Source: Antiaris toxicaria (lineage: Eukaryota > Streptophyta > Magnoliopsida > Rosales > Moraceae). From it: a stretch of 64,000 nt of DNA. Where the stretch lies: the NCBI GenBank assembly GCA_035233585.1, contig CP141158.1, positions 34,750,001-34,814,000 on the forward strand. The letters are read 5' to 3'. The position numbers and the translations under genes were made by a program. A model generated the notes under the pieces. That model saw nothing but the letters and a program-made list of their open reading frames with translations. It did no database searches and was not told where the DNA came from. This document shows positions 58,150-64,000 of the stretch, in pieces (position 1 is the first letter of the stretch; every line of letters begins with the position of its first letter).

Positions 58150-58430
58150 CACACACACTCTCTCATCATTCCCACCTCCACACCCAACCCCTTTCTGCCT
58201 CCCGACGATATCAAGTCACCAATGAACACAATGCATGGCACTTTCAACTTTGCCTTCTCGAACAAACCCCTTGCTCTTGATGCCCCAACTCCCATAAACA
58301 ACTCTATGAGCTTTGAAGCCACACGTGAGAAATATGACACTCTGGTTTCTCCAACCACAGCTCGGACCAAGAGTGTCCTACCTATCTCGAGTAGGCCCAC
58401 AATAAATCACCACCATTCCAAATGTGACGG
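58150..58430 (-). pseudogene. FTSH: FtsH (thylakoid AAA+ metalloprotease) pseudogene fragment
   Basis: On the minus strand one frame reads 'TLLVRAVVGETRVSYFS', 'RVASKLIELFMGVGASRARG', 'LFEKAKLKVPCIVFIGDLI' and 'GLGVEVGMMRE'. This is the ATPase centre of plant FtsH proteases (VGVGASRVRDLFEKAK, then Walker B). The Walker A loop has a one-base insertion and reads out of frame, and Walker B has lost its acidic pair (IGDLI for IDEID). About 85 codons remain, with no zinc-protease domain. It lies directly next to the chromovirus LTR end, which cuts it at 'MMRE'. No intron is seen in the fragment. Confidence 0.85.
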
Positions 58431-58709
58431 TTGTTAGCAGAAGACGATATTCGATGCCAAGCCGAAGTCGAAAAAGAGAGAGTGACCTAGATCTACACCA
58501 CTGGTGATGTGAGAAGAGAAGGAAAAGAAGAGAAAGAGAGGGATCTACAACAGTGATGTCAATGAGATTGACCTAAAAAGAGGAGAGAGAGAGAGATTTG
58601 TCTTGCTTCAGCTTGATCATGAGGTACAACCTCATAGCTAGAGGTTTTTTTGTGTTCTCTGGCTCTCTCTTCTTCTCTTTTTTTTTTCCTTGTTTAAATA
58701 GCCCTTTAT
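58431..58709. other. GA-rich flank of the FtsH fragment
   Basis: Purine-rich DNA ('agaagagaaggaaaagaaga') without recognisable coding sequence, ending at the target site of the hAT MITE. It resumes at 59458 ('ttgagaagggtgagagagag'). Confidence 0.4.
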
Positions 58710-58717
58710 GCAATTGC

Positions 58718-59449
58718 TAAGGCTGTACTCAATCGATTTTTATCAATTTTCTAGCTATTACACAGTCCGGATCAAGAGATCAGTTTCTGGAGAATCCGAA
58801 ACCGAAACAGCCCAAATGAGGTCGGTTTTACACTAGAAATCACCTGCCAGAAGTTTGCTTGGTATCAATTTCCCAGATGGTCACCATCAGTACCACCACG
58901 TCGCCTGTCGCATTGAGTGAGTGAGAGACTCCGAGAGGCTATGAGGTGAGAAGACTCCAAGAAAGGCAAGAAAGCTCTGAACACCTTCGTCAATTGTCAT
59001 CGTTGAGAGTCTGAGACTGAGAGGCTGAGAGAGAGGCAAGAGCTGAGAGGAGAGAGCACAAGGGTGCTGAGAGAGAAGGAAAGCAACTAGGCAAGGGTCG
59101 GCCAAGGCAGCTTAGCTTAGGCCTTAGGATTTTTTCTTGGAAAGGGAAAACAATGTGAAGGCAAAAAGATGGAGAAGAAGGCAAGAAGCAAGGAAAACAT
59201 TTGCCGAAGAAGATGAAGAAGGCAAGAAGCAAGGGAAACATTTGCCGAAAAAGCAAGAAGGCAGAAACTCAATTAGTTTTGATTGGTGATTGGCTTTAGA
59301 CTAGCAAAACCGCCATTTGCCCACCTCTTTTTCACTAGGTTTAGTTTCACTGACCAACACCCTAGATCACCCCATCATCGGTTTTTTTGACTGGTTTTTG
59401 TCGAAGCCAGTCGGTCCTTGGTTTATGGCTATTATTTAGTACAGCCCTA
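58718..59449. mobile_element. hAT-type MITE (732 bp) with perfect 8-bp TSD
   Basis: Terminal inverted repeats TAAGGCTGTACT and AGTACAGCCCTA. GCAATTGC flanks both ends (58710-58717 and 59450-59457). Inside are a GA-rich stretch with 'gagagaggcaagagctgaga' and a 45-bp tandem duplication ('gaaggcaagaagcaagg..', 59175-59255). No transposase frame. Confidence 0.9.
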
Positions 59450-59457
59450 GCAATTGC

Positions 59458-60735
59458 TTGAGAAGGGTGAGAGAGAGAATTTTCGTTAAAGCGTTAATTT
59501 GTTTGTTTGTTTTTTTTTTTTTTTTTATGTTTCTAATAATTATGATTTATATTTCAAAGTTCATTTATTTAATCTTTGATCACATACCACTTAAGTAATT
59601 CTGTTAGATTGATATTCGAAAGTAAATAGTAAGGATTATTTAAATGATTTTGTACAGTTGAGGAGGTATAATAACCAATTTTAAAAGTCAAGTAGGCAAA
59701 GTAAAAAATGGTACATAGTCTAGAGAACAAAAGTAAAATTAATCCTTACATCAAAACAAGTGCTCGGGATAACAACTGAAACCTAATATAGTAGTAATTC
59801 TGTTACCATGTCTCTAGATATAAAAGGGATTTATTCAACAAAATAAAATATCATCAAAGTAAGAAAAATATCATCAAATATAGCATATTTTGAGTACCTA
59901 AAAATCTTGAAACAAGATAATGTTCTGGAAATTATCGTTATTTCCATTTAAGCGTAAATTTCAATATGGAAGTATTCTTACTCTATTTGTTACATCATCA
60001 AGAACCTTACTGGTAGCATGAATCCATAAATGGTATTCAAAATATAAGATCCATAACAGTATATACACCTAAAGAAAATATCGTAAAATAAAAATTCGCT
60101 TTAGTTCTTTCTACCAACCTTTTTTTACCTAAAAGTAGTACATGACCATAATATATTAGATAAAACATTTGCAACAATGCAAGTTCTTAAATCTTTAAGA
60201 GAATCAATAGAAAGAAATGGATTTGAACATAAGACCCTAGTAAAAACTCAATAACAGGTCTCTTTCTTTCTTATGGGTATGTTGCCAATCAAACAATCAA
60301 TAATTTATTCAAAATTTCAGTGCAAGGTTTTAGGATAAGTAAATGATTTTGAAACTCTTATGTTTAACCGAACTTGAACAAAATATTTATTTGGGTTTTC
60401 GTATCTATGATGAGAAAAGGGCAAGACGATCCCTAAGTATGCATAATCGCATTACCTTTAGGCGTTTGTTCTCTCACCTTGCCGACACAACCTAGAGATC
60501 AATGAACCTAAACTAAAAAAATAAGCCAAAACGAAAATTGCAAATTAGGAAGAAAAAAAGAGAACACCCAACAGAATCAAGGAGGAGAAGATCTGACGTG
60601 AAGAAGCAGCTTCCCCATTGCGGAGGATTGAAGGAGAGACAAGAAAGTAGGAAAAAAGGAAGATCGACCTTAATGCAGGGCACAAAAGAGAAAAAAAAAA
60701 AAAACTTCAACCATCAGTAGCCTCTTACCCATTCC
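59458..60735. other. Intergenic DNA without recognised genes
   Basis: AT-rich to 60400, then a mid-GC purine-rich stretch (60540-60690). A T run at 59509-59526. Frames at 60513-60720 on both strands are low-complexity. No family motif seen. Confidence 0.45.
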
Positions 60736-60739
60736 CTTC

Positions 60740-61110
60740 TTAGCCAAAGAAAATTAGAAAATAAATAAATAAAATCAAAGTACACTTTTTAAGGGATTTG
60801 GGACTTAGGAATTTAGGATAGGATTTCCTACTCAAGTAAAAAAATATTAGGAAGAAGAAGAGAAGATGATCGAGAGCGAAGAAAAAAACAATACGTGAAA
60901 GGCAAGACGAAGAAAAAATTTTTGTGGGGCGGGGGGGGGGGGGGGGGGGGGGGGGGGGGTGTGGGGGGGTTGGGGCCGCGGGGGGGTGGTGTGGACCTCG
61001 TATCTATCCCTTGTTTAGCATTGGAAAATTAAAAATAAATAAATAAATAAACCAAAGTAAAATTTTTGAGGGATTTGGGACTTAACTCTTGATTGGATTT
61101 AGGATTTGAG
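60740..61110 (+). repeat. Local duplication around a G-rich insert
   Basis: 'aaataaataaataaa' followed by 'caaagta' and 'gggatttgggactta' occurs at about 60755-60810 and again at about 61035-61085. 'ggataggatttcctactcaa' occurs at 60816 and again at 61437. Between the first two lies the poly-G tract. Confidence 0.6.
60931..60995 (+). repeat. Poly-G tract and G-rich block
   Basis: 29 consecutive G (60931-60959), then T-interrupted G runs to about 60995 ('tgtgggggggttggggccgc'). It is the only such block in a window of about 30 percent GC. It could form G-quadruplexes, or be an assembly or sequencing fault. Confidence 0.8.
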
Positions 61111-61595
61111 CTCAAAAAATTGAGTTTGAATTCAATTTATTATTTAGTTTATAATTCTATTTTAACTTTTTTAGTTCATGATTTGTACAATATTCTAGAC
61201 TTAAAAATATTATTAACAAATCTTTTCTCATACAAAATAAAGTAAAGGGAAGCACAATTCCCAATACCAATTCAAATTTAACTTTTATTATCTAAATATT
61301 TTTAATTTAAGATAAAATTCTCTAACTCAAACTTAAACACTAAATATAAGATTTATTTTATGATTCAACTTTTTCCAAATTTAACCCAAATTTTTGAGTT
61401 CGAAACCTTACACTAAACGAGCCCTTAAGGATTTAGGATAGGATTTCCTACTCAATTAAAAAGTGTTGAAGAAAATAGTATCAAAAAGGAAAGAGCAAAG
61501 AGAGCATAAGGAAAAAGAGAGGGAAAAAAAAAAAAAAGAAGGGAAGAAGAGAAAAGATCAGGGAGACAAAGGGAAGAAAAAAGGCATTAAATTAA

Positions 61596-62283
61596 GACTT
61601 CATTTAGCAAACACATTGCATTTACATTATATTTAAATATAATGTATTGAATACACTTTACATTTGGAGGAAAAGTAGTTACATTGCATTTGAATGTAAT
61701 GTGTGTTTGGGTAAAAAGTATTTGAATTGTATTTAAATAATAAATATGTGATGTGATGGGTAAAAGTAGAGAAAAAAAATAGATAAAAAAAGATAATATG
61801 TGATGTGATTAATAAAAATAATATAAAAAGTAAAATAATTAATAGTAATTGTATTATATTTAATAATGTGATTGATATTTGAATGTAATATTTTTACATT
61901 TAGATGAAAATTGTATTTTATTTGAATGTAATATAAGGGGGCGTTTGGAGAAAAAAATTCATTTTAATTTTACTCACATACAATACAATTTTATACCAAA
62001 CACAAATTTTACAATAGTGCTACAAAAATAATTACTATTCAAAACATTTTTAAAACAATCATATCAACTTTTCAACTCCACTATTTATCTCTATTTTTAC
62101 CAATCACATCAGTTTTTTCAACTCTAAAATACTTTTCATCCAAACACACATTTCATTCAAATACAAAACAAATACTTTTCAATTAAATACAATATTCAAA
62201 AAACAAATTTCATTCAAATACAATTAAAATGTAACGTGTTTACTAAATATCTCCTAAATGTAATATTGAAAATAAATGACACC
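61596..62283. mobile_element. Tourist-like MITE, family B, interrupted by a family A MITE
   Basis: TAA duplications at 61593-61595 and 62284-62286; ends GACTTCATTTA and, on the other strand, GGTGTCATTTA. Without the inner MITE it is about 367 bp, close to the copy at 30923-31292, with which it shares 'ttgaattgta' and 'aataaatatgtgatgtgatg'. Confidence 0.78.
61937..62254 (-). mobile_element. Tourist-like MITE, family A, nested in family B
   Basis: 318 bp, ends GGGGGCGTTTGG and (other strand) GGAGATATTTAG, TAA duplications at 61934-61936 and 62255-62257. It is the reverse complement of the copy at 11949-12264 over its whole length. Confidence 0.85.
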
Positions 62284-62286
62284 TAA

Positions 62287-62960
62287 ATCCAAAGAAAAGA
62301 GAAGGAAATAGTGAGAGCGGTGAAGGAGAGGAGGGGGAAAAATTGAAAAACCGGTCAAGAAACGAGAGAAACTACTTTCAATAAAACGCCAGAAATAGGG
62401 ACAAACCGCTTTTGATAGCATCTAAAAAAATTTATTCACACTTTATATTGCATAATAGATAAGTTAGAAAATAAATAAATAAATAAAAATAATAATAACG
62501 TCACCATCCAAAATTATTTTTTCTCCGGAGACTATTTTTTTTTGTTACATAATAATGAGCTTATAAATTCATTAAAATAAAAAACAATGGGCATAATATT
62601 GAATTTCATTCAAATCTTTCAAAGGCTCCCTTAATTTGTGATGATTATCATCATAACTTAAAATGACAATAAATTAGATTTGGCTCATATTTGGCACGTA
62701 TGTTAAAAAAGTTTAATTCAAAAAATTCTAATATAAATATTTTTTTACTTTTTAAAATCTACACTATATTTACTTTTCTCTCCCTAATGCCATAAAAAGA
62801 TTCGGAATTTTAGTTGAAAATTTTTTCACTTTTTTTAGGGTATATTTAGTTCATGAGTTGAATTTGAAATAAATTATTTTTTTTTGTTAAAATCAGTTGA
62901 TCTAATTATAATTTTTGTTGATTTTTCGGAAAAAAAAAAAAGATTATGTTGGTTTTGAAA
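62287..62960. other. AT-rich intergenic DNA
   Basis: No gene or paired repeat seen; T runs near 62530 and 62880 and an A run at 62930. Confidence 0.4.
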
Positions 62961-62989
62961 ACAATATTTTAAAATTTTCAACGGAAGTG

Positions 62990-64000
62990 GGAGACTGTTA
63001 TAACAAAAATTTCATAAATTTTCATTATTATTCTATAGTTATATTAATTTAATATATAAGAATGAAAGATTTAGAATTATACCGTCATTCGATTAGGTCG
63101 ATAACTTCGAAAACACTTTAACGAAAAATCACACGAACCCGTGAACGACACCTCTCATTCGATACCATGTTCTTTTACACCTAACCTTCGTCGCTTGATT
63201 GAACGAAACGAGAGGGAGTTTTCTATCGATGGAAGGATTCACACACTCACAATTTAAGTGTTTTTGTTTTGGCCTCAACATATAAGAAAACAAAGATTGC
63301 AAAGAGAACGTTTCTCTCTAGAGTTTTTCAAGAATCAAAAGTCCTTTCTATTTTGATACAAAATCCTATTTATAGCGTAAGTTAGGTTACCCTAAATCTC
63401 TATCTTGAATTTAGAATATTCTAAATATTCAAAAATGAAAAAAAAAAACTATTATATTATATTATATTCAAAATATAATATAATATATACTAACTAGCGA
63501 AGGAAACACATGTTTACGTTTCTTCCTTTCCCCTTTTTTATTTAATTTAATATATATATATTAACAGACATATGTATATACAACTCTTATATATATATGT
63601 AATATATATATATATACAAACGGTAGCAATTTACCGTTTCAATAAAAGGAAAAAAACATATATTAACAAATATATATATAACTCTTATATATATATATAA
63701 ACGATAATAATTTATTGTTTCAATAAAAGGAAACATATTTCCTTCCAACTATATATATACACGTTATTAAATATATCATATTATAAATATTTAATTTAAA
63801 ATCTAATTTTAAATATAAACATTTATAATCTCATAAAGAGTAAATTAAAAGATAAACATCTACATACTAACGAGTCACACCCATTTATAATATGTAGATA
63901 TACAATGGGTTCCACCCACTATATTATCCAATTAAATAATCTCTATTATGTAAATAACACAATTAATTTTCAATTAATTGCTTAGGTAACAAAAGAAAAA
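62990..64000 (-). mobile_element. Probable copia-like LTR on the minus strand, running off the window
   Basis: On the minus strand an AT-rich upstream part is followed by the TATA box CTATAAATAGG (63367-63377) and then a mid-GC leader, as in the LTR-like region at 35.1-36.9 kb. The upstream part has a tandem duplication: 'caactcttatatatatat' with '(c/t)gtttcaataaaagg' at 63580-63655 and again at 63670-63735. The end of the LTR is not visible, and no coding part lies to the left, so a solo LTR or truncated copy is likely. Confidence 0.45.

Noticed and set aside
58134..58400. Functional FtsH gene
   Set aside because: Only a fragment of the ATPase domain remains; Walker A is frameshifted, Walker B is altered and the protease domain is absent.

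Overview
This window is nuclear DNA from a flowering plant, probably a eudicot. It is AT-rich and most of it is old transposable-element sequence. Only one host gene looks functional: a minus-strand LNK1-type circadian-clock co-regulator, coding exons between 19556 and 26629, with a non-coding first exon near 30383-30550. Nothing looks bacterial or viral, and I found no tRNA, rRNA or CRISPR feature.

Left part (1-13.4 kb). After an LTR remnant at the window edge comes a 12-kb Athila-like Ty3/gypsy retrotransposon (1394-13415). It has LTRs starting TGATAACTC and ending GTAATCA, a tRNA-Asp-type primer site, decayed gag-protease-RT-RNase H-integrase, a polypurine tract and a near-perfect 5-bp target duplication. 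Between integrase and the 3' LTR it carries a full-length, intronless copy of a host LOG gene (cytokinin riboside 5'-monophosphate phosphoribohydrolase), now broken by stops and a frameshift.

Middle (13.4-31.9 kb). Intergenic DNA with a minisatellite and a 701-bp hAT-type MITE leads to the LNK1 gene. Its introns contain AT-rich sequence, short repeats and a scrap of Ty3/gypsy integrase. Its upstream region holds G-box-type elements and a Tourist-like MITE.

Right part (31.9-64 kb). This is a stack of insertions. It includes a 2.56-kb solo LTR with a perfect TSD (31907-34468), a Ty1/copia remnant (about 35.1-39.5 kb) and a further Del/Tekay-type LTR with an inverted LTR tip beside it (39.6-42.76 kb). 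A 5'-truncated Del/Tekay chromovirus (42977-58149) is split by two solo LTRs, each with a perfect 5-bp TSD. The first of these (43238-52883) is itself interrupted by a second Athila-like element on the minus strand (43887-51415), which has lost pol but keeps the same LOG copy. Beyond it lie an FtsH protease pseudogene fragment, a 732-bp hAT MITE with a perfect 8-bp TSD, a 29-G homopolymer, a MITE inserted inside another MITE, and a probable minus-strand copia-like LTR at the right edge.

The most unusual system is the LOG-carrying Athila-like family. Two diverged elements in opposite orientation hold the same captured cytokinin-activation gene at the same internal position, so the capture came before their divergence and the cargo was mobilised with the family. 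Limits: splice sites, TSDs and homologies were read by eye; element boundaries without a stated TSD are approximate.
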